A stretch of DNA of 64,000 bases from DASXUX01 sp036504595. GTDB lineage: Bacteria; Planctomycetota; SZUA-567; H5-PLA8. The notes beneath the pieces are model-generated. The model saw only the letters and a program-made list of their open reading frames with translations. It was not told the DNA's origin and ran no database searches. The DNA is taken from positions 62,001-126,000 of the forward strand of contig DASXUX010000020.1 of NCBI GenBank assembly GCA_036504595.1. Reading direction: 5' to 3'. This document shows positions 24,954-32,465 of the stretch, piece by piece. How positions within the stretch are numbered: position 1 is the stretch's first letter; each line of letters begins with the position of its first letter. The position numbers and the translations under genes are program-made.

Positions 24954-26285
24954 ATGGCCGAAGAAACACGTGTCGTTGCAGCCAGCATAGTCGATACCGT
25001 CGCCGCTCAGCCCACACTCGATGCAGACACCATCCTGAAACTGCGCAACGCGGTGCGCAACAGCTCCGCCGAGCGCAAGGCGCTGCAGGCGCGGCTCAAC
25101 GCACTCGAATCTGAAAGCCTCCCCAAAGAGGAGAAGACGCTGCGGACCGCCGTTTACGCCTGGATCCTCGGGCGCTACGACGAAGCTCAGGCGGCCGCCA
25201 AGAGCGTCCCCGGAGCCCTCGGCAAACTGGTTCATGGCGCTGTCCTGCTCGACCGCGGGCAGGCCGAACCCGCCGTGGCCGATCTGCAGGCCGCCGCCGC
25301 CGCGTTCTCCAAGTCCGCCGTTGTCGCCGCTGAACTGGCCGCCGCTCTGCGCGCGTCCGGCAAGCTGGACGAGGCAATGGCGACGATCGACAAAGCCGAA
25401 CAGAGCTCCGGCGGGCCGGATAGCGCACTCTGGCTGCAGCGAGCCTGGTGCCGGGAAATGCTTGGCCAGCAGGAAGCCGCGTGCGAAGGGTACGAGAAGG
25501 CGCTTGAGCTGGACCCGCAAAACGTTCAGGCCGCGTTCCGATTGGCCTATTACATGGATCTGCGCGGCGAAGATGAACGCGCGGTGGAACTCTACAAGCG
25601 CGTCACCGGCCAGGGTTCGGCGTTCGTGAACGCCATGATCAACCTGGCGCTCCTCTATGAGGACCGCGACGATCTCGACAACGCGATCGCCTGCATCAAG
25701 GAATCGCTGCGAGCCGATCCGACCAACCGCCGCGCGGCGCTTTACCTGCGCGACTTCGTTGAGTCCACCGAGATGTACTATGACGAGAGCCAGCGCAAGG
25801 AGTCCGATCGCCTGGAGGCCGTGCTGCGGATTCCCGTCAACGATTTCGAACTGTCTGTGCGCAGCCGCAACTGTCTGGCGAAGATGAACGTCAAGACCCT
25901 TGCCGATCTGGTGCGCAAGACCGAAGCCGAACTGCTGGCCTACAAGAATTTCGGCGAGACCAGCCTCCGCGAGATCAAGACGCTCTTGGAGAACAAGGGG
26001 CTGCGCCTGGGCATGCACAAAGAAGAAGAACAGAAGCGCGCGCGTGCGCAGCGCCTGCGGCTGGGCAGCAACGAGAACCCCTCGCTGGCCAAGCCGATTA
26101 CCGACCTGGAGCTTTCGGTCCGCTCGCGAAAGTGCATGCAGCGCCTGAACATTGAGACTGTCGGCGATCTGTGCGAGAAGTCCGAAGCCGACCTGCTGGC
26201 CACCAAGAACTTCGGCCAGACCAGCTTGAACGAAGTCAAAGCCAAGCTCGGTGAACTGGGCCTCGGCCTGAGGACGGCTGAATAG
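24954..26285 (+). CDS. TPR protein with two RNA polymerase alpha-CTD-like domains
   Basis: A 443-aa cytoplasmic protein. Residues 60-290 are tetratricopeptide repeats (for example ALWLQRAWCREMLGQQEAA and NVQAAFRLAYYMDLRGEDE). Residues about 290-355 and 380-443 are each homologous to the helix-hairpin-helix C-terminal domain of the RNA polymerase alpha subunit (ELSVRSRNCLAKMNV, then NFGETSLREIKTLL). In copy 1 the residues equivalent to the E. coli DNA-contact Arg265, Asn268 and Cys269 are kept; in copy 2 Asn is replaced by Lys. This architecture is known from planctomycetes, where its role is unproven; a DNA- or transcription-complex adaptor is the obvious guess. An intrinsic terminator follows. 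Confidence 0.9.
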   Translation: MAEETRVVAASIVDTVAAQPTLDADTILKLRNAVRNSSAERKALQARLNALESESLPKEEKTLRTAVYAWILGRYDEAQAAAKSVPGALGKLVHGAVLLDRGQAEPAVADLQAAAAAFSKSAVVAAELAAALRASGKLDEAMATIDKAEQSSGGPDSALWLQRAWCREMLGQQEAACEGYEKALELDPQNVQAAFRLAYYMDLRGEDERAVELYKRVTGQGSAFVNAMINLALLYEDRDDLDNAIACIKESLRADPTNRRAALYLRDFVESTEMYYDESQRKESDRLEAVLRIPVNDFELSVRSRNCLAKMNVKTLADLVRKTEAELLAYKNFGETSLREIKTLLENKGLRLGMHKEEEQKRARAQRLRLGSNENPSLAKPITDLELSVRSRKCMQRLNIETVGDLCEKSEADLLATKNFGQTSLNEVKAKLGELGLGLRTAE

Positions 26286-26315
26286 CCGCAATCTTTGGTT
26301 TCTGGTTTATGATTG

Positions 26316-26338
26316 ACGCCCGCGCAAGCGGGCGTTTT
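26316..26338 (+). terminator. Intrinsic terminator
   Basis: ACGCCCGC / GCGGGCGT with a GCAA tetraloop followed by TTTTC, 31 bp after the TPR/alpha-CTD stop codon. Confidence 0.92.
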
Positions 26339-26370
26339 CATGAGCACAAGATCGCGGCAGGAGAACGTGA

Positions 26371-26907
26371 ATGGGTTCTTCGGAGTTGATCGATGCTTTC
26401 CGTTTTTGCCCGCGCTGCGGACGCGAAGGCCTGCGCCCGATGGCCGACAAAAAGAGCCTGAAGTGTGTGCCGTGCGGCTACCAGCACTTCATCAACTCCG
26501 TTCTCGCCGCCGGCGTCTTTATCACTGATGAACAAGGCCGGCTGCTGCTGATCCGCCGCTTGAAGGAACCGAGCAAAGGAAAACTCGGCCTGCCCGGCGG
26601 CTTCTCCGATCCCTACGAGAGCGCAGAAACGGTGGCGCGCCGCGAAGTGCTTGAGGAGATCAATATCGAACTCGGCCCGCTGCGCTATCTCACCTCGTAC
26701 CCAAACCGCTACGAGTTTCAGGGCCTGATTTACTCGACCGTGGACATTTTCTTTGCGGCCAGCCCGATATCGCTGACGCCGCTGAAAGCGCTCGACGATG
26801 TCGCCGAAATTGTTTTCATCCGGCCGCGCGACGTCGATCCGCAGGAACTGGCGTTCGAATCTCTGCGACACGGGCTGCAATGCCTGATCGAGGACAGCGG
26901 GGCGTAG
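26371..26907 (+). CDS. Nudix hydrolase with zinc ribbon
   Basis: A 178-aa protein. An N-terminal zinc ribbon (CPRCG ... CVPCG, residues 13-36) precedes a Nudix domain. The Nudix box reads GGFSDPYESAETVARREVLEE followed by Ile-Asn, so the G-x5-E-x7-R-E-x2-E-E core is intact while the terminal Gly is Asn. The ribbon-plus-Nudix layout resembles NADH pyrophosphatases and related nucleotide-sugar or dinucleotide hydrolases, but the NudC SQPWPFPxS motif is absent, so substrate is open. It lies between a terminator and a heptamer hairpin, so it is probably a single-gene transcript. Confidence 0.9.
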   Translation: MGSSELIDAFRFCPRCGREGLRPMADKKSLKCVPCGYQHFINSVLAAGVFITDEQGRLLLIRRLKEPSKGKLGLPGGFSDPYESAETVARREVLEEINIELGPLRYLTSYPNRYEFQGLIYSTVDIFFAASPISLTPLKALDDVAEIVFIRPRDVDPQELAFESLRHGLQCLIEDSGA

Positions 26908-26979
26908 GGTTCAGGGCGAGCACGAAATCCTTCACTGAGCCCTGAACCCCGAACCCCGAACCCTAAACCCTTCTTTTCC
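26908..26979 (+). terminator. Inverted heptamer array between convergent genes
   Basis: GGGTTCAGGGC at 26910 is mirrored by GCCCTGAACCCCGAACCCCG and ends in CCCTAAACCC followed by TTCTTTTCC. The array consists of GAACCCC heptamers and separates the Nudix gene from the convergent aminotransferase pseudogene. Confidence 0.6.
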
Positions 26980-28123
26980 TCAGCACGTCTCCAATCTGCG
27001 GCACGCGGCGTCCAGCACCTCGTCTTTTTTCGCGTAGCAGAAGCGTCCGAGCGTCTGGCCGTCTTGGAGCTCGTGGTAGAAGGCTTCGCCGGGCACGCAG
27101 GCAACTCCGCTGTCCTTCAACAGGCGCATCGCGCGCTCCTTGCTCGTCCGGCCCGGCACGCGCGAGATGTCGGCCAGCACGTAATACGAACCTTGCGGCA
27201 CGCAAGGCGGCAGGCCGGCTTTCTGCAATGCGGTACAGATGCGGTCGCGCTTGCGTGCGTACTCAGCGCGCAGGTTGACGTAGTACTCTTCAGCAAGTTC
27301 GTTCAAGCCTCGCGCAACGCCGATTTGCAGCGGAGCGGGCGCGCAGACATAGACCAGATCGTTGAAGTAGCCGATCGTCTGCGACCATTGCGGCGCGCTG
27401 ATGGCGTAGCCGATCCGCCAGCCGGTAATGCTGAATGTTTTTGACAGCCCGGAGATCGCGATGGTCCGCTCGCGCATTCCGGGAATGCTCAATGGCGAAA
27501 CGTGCTCGCGCCTGTCGTAAAGGAAGTATTCGTAAATCTCATCGGTGAAGACGAACAAGTCGCGCTTGATCGCCAGCTTCGCGATCATTTCAAGTTCCGC
27601 TCTGGAGAACACTTTTCCGGACGGGTTTGCCGGGGTGTTAAGCATGATCCCGCGCGTCTTGGGCGAGCAGGCGGCCTCGAGCTCGCCCAGCGAAAGCGCC
27701 CAGTCCGGCGGACTTGTCTTCACATAGCGCGGCACAACGCCAAGCGAAAGCAGCGTTTGCAGATGATAGCCGTAGTAGGGTTCGATCAGGATGAACATTG
27801 AGCAGCGCTCGGCACGCGCAGTAAAACGCGCCGGTGGCCCCTGCAGTGACGGTGATTTCGCGGTCGGGATCGGCTGAAATGCCGGCACGTTGCAGCTTCT
27901 GTGCAAGCGCCTGCCGGAGTTCCGGCAGTCCGTTGTAGGGCGTGTAGATGTTGCGGCCGGCGTCCATGGCTTCTTGTGCGCCGCGACGGACCGGCAGCGG
28001 CACATCGGTATCGCAGACACCTTGCGAAAGATTAATCCCGCCCACTTTGGCGCATTCCAGCGACATCGTGCGGATGTCGGACTGCATAACGCATTCAGAC
28101 TTCTGGCTCAAGTAAAGGCTCAT
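26980..28123 (-). pseudogene. Class I/II aminotransferase, frameshifted
   Basis: A PLP-dependent aminotransferase split between two frames. From ATG 28123 the first frame gives IRTMSLECAKVGGINLSQGV, YTPYNGLPELRQALAQKLQR and VTAGATGAFYCACRALLN. At about 27800 it must shift to the frame reading ILIEPYYGYH, then NTPANPSGKVFSRAELEM, SGLSKTFSITGWRIGYA (PLP lysine) and so on to the stop. Homologues have a PGDEV-type loop at the junction; here about 11 bases appear to be missing. The rest is well preserved, so the lesion is recent, or is an assembly error. A separate intact aminotransferase is encoded at 40952-42079. Confidence 0.8.
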
Positions 28124-28380
28124 CAGGTCGTCTCGCCCACCGCAACGGGTCGCACAACAGACTGCGTACTTTGGCGTAAGGGTCGGGGAAATCAAGGAGA
28201 TCATCTGCATAACTGCTTCGGAATAGCGGTTTGATTTACGGATAAAACTTACCCTGAGAAGTGTTCTTAGTCTATCAAGCATTGTGAGACCGCGAAGGGC
28301 TGTTTCTCATTGCGCCGGGTGGTGGTCAGGCAGCCAATGCTGTTCCGCCCCATTTGCGCCTGCACACTGGAGTAATGACT

Positions 28381-29781
28381 ATGGCTACGCAAAACAGGCC
28401 ACTGCTGGAATGGACCGATGCGCTATCGGTGGGCGTGCAGGAGATCGATCGTCAGCATAAGGAATTGATCGCGCGCACCAACCAGCTTGCCCAAGCCATC
28501 GCGGAAGGTCAGCAGAAAGACGCTCTGTGCGCGACTCTCAAGTACCTGCAGGACTACGTCATCGAGCACTTCGGGACCGAAGAGCGGGTCATGTTCTATG
28601 GCGGATATGCGGAGTACCTCGAGCATCGCCGGCGGCACTCCGACTTTGTGATGCAATTGGCGGAGTTCGGCTTTGAACTGGAGCAGGCGGGAGCCAATCC
28701 CCCGCTGCTCGACAAACTGTACCAATGGCTGGCCACTTGGGTGATGCACCACATCTCCAAGGACGACGTCGAACTCTGTTCGTTCATCCGCAACGACCAA
28801 CGGTTTGCGCCGCCGGAGTTGCCTCCCGCAGACGTTCCGGTGTCCAGCACCCGGCCCAAGACCGAGATTTTGCTCGCCCCAATCCCGCAGCCGCCCCGTG
28901 TGGCCAAAACGGCGGTCATCGCGAACGAACTGAAGAACCGGCCAATCTTGGAGGTGCTCGCTGGACTGGGGCTGCTGTCGGCCAATGAGGCCGCCGAAGC
29001 GCAAAAGCTTACCGGCGGACGGCCCGAAACGTTGGGCCCGTTCCTGCAGCAGCGGGGGCTGGTGAGCAGCGCAGCGCTGTGCCACGCTTGGTCCGTGCAC
29101 TCCGGATTGGCGCAGGTGGAGATCAGCGCCCTGAAACCATCGACGGCTGCGCATTTCGGTGTTCCGCCATTGACGTTGCTGCGGTTTCGGTGCATTCCTT
29201 TCGATCAGGCGCATGGCGCGTTACATGTGGCGGTGAGCGCGCCGTTGGCCGATAGCGCCATTCGGCAGCTTGAGCAGCAAACGGGTGGAAAAGTACGTCT
29301 GTATCTTGCGCCGGACGATGTGCTGTCGCGAATGCTGGATGACTTGCGGCCGCGCAAGGCTAACGCGGAAATCGGGCACACGCGGTATCGTGTGGAGGTC
29401 GCGGTGCAGTATGCCTTCCGCGACACGAAAGCGCTGGTGGCCAGCGCAGACTTAACTGGCAAGGCCCTCGAGATCGGCGAGGATGGCTTGCGAATGGCTG
29501 GGCCGCTGCCGGGCGGGTGGGACGCGCAGCGCTGCCAGGCGCCGGAAGTTCAAGTGCGCGTGCAGTTCACACTGCCGCCGCACGATGTCGATGCGGTCTG
29601 CAGAGTTGTTGCGCTGCGTTGGACGGGTCAGGAATGGGAGTACGAGTTGCAGGTCGCTGAGATCAGCGAAGACGCACACAACAAGCTGGTGCAGGCCTGC
29701 ATCCGCGCCGCGCTGTGGACCGGCCTGCAAAATGGCGACGAATACCGTGCGTATCGCCGCGGCACCCGTAGGTTTGAGTGA
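28381..29781 (+). CDS. Hemerythrin-MshEN-PilZ fusion protein
   Basis: A 466-aa soluble protein. Residues 8-145 are a bacteriohemerythrin domain with a full set of di-iron ligands (HKELI, HFGTEE, HRRRH, HHISKDD), which should bind oxygen or sense it. A Pro-rich linker leads to a GspE/MshE N-terminal domain (about 190-330) and a PilZ-like domain (about 335-455). The nucleotide motifs are weaker than in the paralogue at 9087: the RLG start is TLGPFL, and PilZ lacks clear RxxxR and (D/N)xSxxG (EIGEDG). ATG 28381 has GGAG eight bases upstream. The gene is followed 13 bp later by apbE, suggesting an operon. The role is inferred: oxygen-linked control of a motility or pilus function. Confidence 0.88.
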   Translation: MATQNRPLLEWTDALSVGVQEIDRQHKELIARTNQLAQAIAEGQQKDALCATLKYLQDYVIEHFGTEERVMFYGGYAEYLEHRRRHSDFVMQLAEFGFELEQAGANPPLLDKLYQWLATWVMHHISKDDVELCSFIRNDQRFAPPELPPADVPVSSTRPKTEILLAPIPQPPRVAKTAVIANELKNRPILEVLAGLGLLSANEAAEAQKLTGGRPETLGPFLQQRGLVSSAALCHAWSVHSGLAQVEISALKPSTAAHFGVPPLTLLRFRCIPFDQAHGALHVAVSAPLADSAIRQLEQQTGGKVRLYLAPDDVLSRMLDDLRPRKANAEIGHTRYRVEVAVQYAFRDTKALVASADLTGKALEIGEDGLRMAGPLPGGWDAQRCQAPEVQVRVQFTLPPHDVDAVCRVVALRWTGQEWEYELQVAEISEDAHNKLVQACIRAALWTGLQNGDEYRAYRRGTRRFE

Positions 29782-29794
29782 GGGAAGAACAGTA

Positions 29795-30805
29795 ATGTCG
29801 AAACACAGCCGCCGACGTTTTCTAGCGCTTGCCACCGGAGGATTCGCCGGCTTGGGTCTGGCGTCTGTTGCGGGGACGCGCCGCGCGTGGGCCGAGCCGC
29901 TCCAGAGCGTGCAGCGGCGTTCGCTGGCGCTCGGCAGCGAAGTGTCCGTTCTGGTGCTGCACAAAGACAAAGCTGCCGCTGAGAAAGCTGTCGCTGCCGG
30001 GTTTGAGCAGCTTGAGACCATTGAGAAGGTGATGAGCGTCTATCGCGCCGACAGCCAGCTTTGCCGGCTGAATCGCGATGGAAAGCTCGAACAGCCGCAT
30101 GCGCTGCTGGTCGAGGTGCTCCGCGCCGCGCAAACGATGTCGGAGCGCAGCGGCGGGGCCTTCGATGTGACCGTTCAGCCGCTGTGGGAGCTGTTCAGCA
30201 ACGCGCAGAAAAAGGGCGGGCTGCCGTGCGCTGAAGAGATCGTGAAGACGCGAGCTCTGGTCGGCTGGCGCAAGCTCAACGTTTCGGCGGAACGCATCGG
30301 CCTTGAAAAAGGCATGGCCGCGACGCTGAACGGGATCGCGCAGGGATTCGCGCTCGACAAAGTCGCCGCTGTTCTGCGCGAACATGGCATCGAGCACGCG
30401 TTGATCAACACCGGCGAGCTTGGCGCGATGGGCAAGAAGGAGGACGGCCAGTTCTTCCGCGCCGGAATCCAGCATCCCAGAAAGCCGGATGCCTTTGCGG
30501 CGACCGTAGACTTCGACGGCCGCTGTCTCTCCACGTCCGGCGACTACGCGACGCACTTCAGCGCCGATTTCCTGCACAACCACATTTTCGACCCAGCCAC
30601 GGGCGATTCGCCGCTGGAATTTTCGAGTGTCTCGGTCATGTCTCCCAGCGGCACCGATGCCGACGCGCTTTCGACGGCGTTCTTTGTCCTCGGCACGGAG
30701 CGCGGCCTGAAGGTGCTCGAAAGCTATCCGAAGAGCGACGTCTTTCTCATCCGCAAAGACGGCAGCACGCAGATGACGAAGGGGTTTCCGCGAGCCGACG
30801 TCTAA
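29795..30805 (+). CDS. apbE: FAD:protein FMN transferase, Tat-exported
   Basis: A 336-aa ApbE-family enzyme that attaches FMN from FAD to a threonine of target flavoproteins outside the cytoplasm. A twin-arginine leader (SRRRFLALATGGF) is followed by the catalytic body: SVYRADSQLCRLN, FDVTVQPLWELF, ALINTGELGAMG, LSTSGDYATHF and HIFDPATGDSPLEF with ADALSTAFFVLG near the end. The usual NxGGx segment is NTGEL here, a modest deviation. Mg-binding residues (D/T of ADALSTA) are present. No FMN-binding-domain substrate gene is seen nearby. The start is set by GAGGGAAG before ATG 29795. Confidence 0.92.
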   Translation: MSKHSRRRFLALATGGFAGLGLASVAGTRRAWAEPLQSVQRRSLALGSEVSVLVLHKDKAAAEKAVAAGFEQLETIEKVMSVYRADSQLCRLNRDGKLEQPHALLVEVLRAAQTMSERSGGAFDVTVQPLWELFSNAQKKGGLPCAEEIVKTRALVGWRKLNVSAERIGLEKGMAATLNGIAQGFALDKVAAVLREHGIEHALINTGELGAMGKKEDGQFFRAGIQHPRKPDAFAATVDFDGRCLSTSGDYATHFSADFLHNHIFDPATGDSPLEFSSVSVMSPSGTDADALSTAFFVLGTERGLKVLESYPKSDVFLIRKDGSTQMTKGFPRADV

Positions 30806-30825
30806 AAGCTCACCGCAGGGACGCG

Positions 30826-30895
30826 GAACAGATTGACGCGGAAACGCGGAACAGATTGACGCGGAGACGCGGGGACGGGGAGACGCGGAGAAACA
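30826..30895. repeat. Intergenic GACGCGG-type tandem repeat
   Basis: Imperfect copies of ACGCGGAACAGATTG and GACGCGGAGACGCGGGG fill the spacer between apbE and the discoidin-like gene. A second, unit-doubled form of the same 7-8-base repeat class. Confidence 0.75.
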
Positions 30896-30950
30896 GCAAA
30901 GTATTGACCGAAGAGTCGCTTCGTGTGTTTGAACTGTGGGAGAACACGCG

Positions 30951-31607
30951 ATGAAGGTTATTTGTCTTGCCGGATTGCTGGTGCTTGCCAGCTTCACATT
31001 TGCTGAAGAAGAGCTGGTGCCGATACCGCTTGAGCTGCCCAAGGCGTCTTTTCAGAGTCGGCTGCCGGGCCGCTTTCATAGAGGACTCGAAAAGTCACGC
31101 CCGAGCGACCAGCCGTTCCTTGTTCCCAAAAACGTGGCAAATGTCGCTCTAAAGAAGCCGGTGACGAGCAGTGACGAGGATCCTTCATTTGGCAGCCTCG
31201 CGCTGATTACCGATGGCGATAAGGATATTGAAAAAGAAGGTCATTTCGTCGAACTTGGACCAGGTACGCAATGGATACAGATTGACCTTCAAGAGAGTCA
31301 TGAACTGTTCGCTGTCGTCATCTGGCACTTCTTCAAAGTCGACCGCGCGTACCACGACGTGATCGTGCAGATTGCCGATGACGCGATATTCAAAGCGGGA
31401 GCGCGAACCGTCTACAATAATGACGCGGACAACTCGTCCGGCCTCGGCGTCGGAACTAACAAGGAATACGAGGACGATTACATGGGCAAACTCATCCCCG
31501 TCGAACGCCAGAAAGCTCGTTACGTCCGCTGCTATAGCCGGGGCAACAACGTCAACGATTCCAACCAGTATATCGAAGTGGAAGTCTGGGGCCGCCCGGC
31601 GAAGTAA
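30951..31607 (+). CDS. Secreted F5/8-type C (discoidin-like) domain protein
   Basis: A 218-aa exported protein. A signal peptide (MKVICLAGLLVLASFTFA) is followed by a short Pro-rich region and a discoidin-like jelly-roll domain (residues 70-215) with VANVALKKPVTSS, WIQIDLQESHELFAVVIWHF and ARYVRCYSRGNN. Such domains bind sugars or surface polymers. The start is set by GGGAG upstream of ATG 30951. An intrinsic terminator at 31664 follows. Confidence 0.8.
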   Translation: MKVICLAGLLVLASFTFAEEELVPIPLELPKASFQSRLPGRFHRGLEKSRPSDQPFLVPKNVANVALKKPVTSSDEDPSFGSLALITDGDKDIEKEGHFVELGPGTQWIQIDLQESHELFAVVIWHFFKVDRAYHDVIVQIADDAIFKAGARTVYNNDADNSSGLGVGTNKEYEDDYMGKLIPVERQKARYVRCYSRGNNVNDSNQYIEVEVWGRPAK

Positions 31608-31623
31608 ATCGCGCGGCACGCGG

Positions 31624-31652
31624 TTGCCCTGCAAAAGCTCATCTTGTATAAT
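31624..31652 (+). promoter_or_regulatory. Candidate sigma-70 promoter before efp
   Basis: TTGCCC (31624-31629), 17-bp spacer, perfect TATAAT (31647-31652). It lies upstream of a terminator hairpin and the efp gene. If used, the transcript would begin almost on top of the hairpin. Confidence 0.45.
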
Positions 31653-31663
31653 CTATTTCTGAA

Positions 31664-31690
31664 GCCCGCCAAAGTGTGCGGGCCTTTTTT
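31664..31690 (+). terminator. Intrinsic terminator
   Basis: GCCCGC / GCGGGC with an 8-base loop and CCTTTTTT. It probably ends the discoidin-like transcript, 57 bp behind that stop codon. Because a TATAAT box sits just before it, an attenuation role for efp is possible but less likely. Confidence 0.85.
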
Positions 31691-31721
31691 GCTGCCATTT
31701 TCAGTCTGCGAGGAGCGTTTC

Positions 31722-32285
31722 ATGCCGGTCAAATTCAATGACATCAAGCAAGGCGAAGCCATTATGTTCAACAACGAAATATGGATCGTCTTCAAGAAGG
31801 ACCTGCAGACGCGCGGAAACTTGCGCAGCTACTACCAGGTGCTGCTCAAAAACCTCGCCCGCGGCAACGTCTTCAATCAGCGCTTCTCGCCGGACGACAA
31901 TGTTGAGCAGGCCGTGCTGATCCGCAAGGATTACGAGTTCCTCTACATGGACGGCGAAATGCTCGTCCTGATGGATCCTGAAAATTACGACCAGATGAGC
32001 CTGCACAAGAGTTTGATCGGGGAGGGCCTCAAGTATCTGGCTCCCAACACGAAGGTCACGGTCCTCAGCCACGACGACAAGGCCCTCAGCATCGAAATGC
32101 CGCAGTTCGTGGAACTGACCGTCACCGATACCCCAGACAGCGCCCGCGGCGACACGGCCACCAGTGTCTTCAAGATCGCCACGGTCGATACCGGCACGGA
32201 GGTGAAAGTCCCCGGCCACATCCGCAAGGGCGACAAAGTCAAGATTCGCACCGAAGACGGCGAGTTCCTCGGCCGAGTGAATTAA
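31722..32285 (+). CDS. efp: Elongation factor P
   Basis: A 187-aa EF-P that binds ribosomes stalled at polyproline and promotes peptide bonds. Three-domain length is normal and MPVKFNDIKQGEAIMFNN, MDPENYDQMSL and the C-terminal HIRKGDKVKIRTEDGEFLGR are typical. The domain I loop tip reads TRGNLRSYYQV where E. coli has PGKGQAFARV, so the modified lysine is replaced by Asn and the loop Pro by Arg. EF-Ps with Asn at this place are known in some phyla; the missing Pro is additional. GAGGAG precedes ATG 31722. Terminators flank the gene, so it is probably monocistronic. Confidence 0.93.
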   Translation: MPVKFNDIKQGEAIMFNNEIWIVFKKDLQTRGNLRSYYQVLLKNLARGNVFNQRFSPDDNVEQAVLIRKDYEFLYMDGEMLVLMDPENYDQMSLHKSLIGEGLKYLAPNTKVTVLSHDDKALSIEMPQFVELTVTDTPDSARGDTATSVFKIATVDTGTEVKVPGHIRKGDKVKIRTEDGEFLGRVN

Positions 32286-32326
32286 CGAAGTCAGAATTCA
32301 GAATTCGGAATTCGGAGATCAGAATT

Positions 32327-32350
32327 GCGGCTGCTTCGGCGGCCGCTTTT
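32327..32350 (+). terminator. Intrinsic terminator with UUCG loop
   Basis: GCGGCTGC / GCGGCCGC around TTCG, followed by TTTTC, 42 bp behind efp. Heptamer-like AATTCAG/AATTCGG repeats lie between the stop and the hairpin. Confidence 0.9.
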
Positions 32351-32356
32351 CTTTAA

Positions 32357-32392
32357 ACACAGATCAACACTGATTTTGATTTTGATCTGTGT
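32357..32392. other. Intergenic hairpin ACACAGATCA / TGATCTGTGT
   Basis: A perfect 10-bp stem with a 16-base AT-rich loop between two terminators of convergent genes. No role can be assigned. Confidence 0.45.
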
Positions 32393-32401
32393 TCGGCCGA
32401 A

Positions 32402-32430
32402 GAAAAACCCAGGCGCTTTTCACGCCTGGG
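32402..32430 (-). terminator. Intrinsic terminator of the PepSY-repeat gene
   Basis: CCCAGGCG / CGCCTGGG with a 7-base loop, followed on the minus strand by TTTTTCT. It lies 35 bp behind the stop of the minus-strand gene. Confidence 0.9.
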
Positions 32431-32465
32431 CGTTGTTCTTCAGACTCCAGACTCCAGACCCCAGA

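Noticed and set aside
24936..26291. Minus-strand open frame opposite the TPR/alpha-CTD gene.
   Set aside because: The alpha-CTD homology on the plus strand is unambiguous; the antisense frame is a shadow.
31624..31690. Promoter plus terminator read as an attenuator leader for efp.
   Set aside because: The predicted transcription start falls about 5 bases before the hairpin, too near for intrinsic termination; more simply the hairpin ends the upstream gene.
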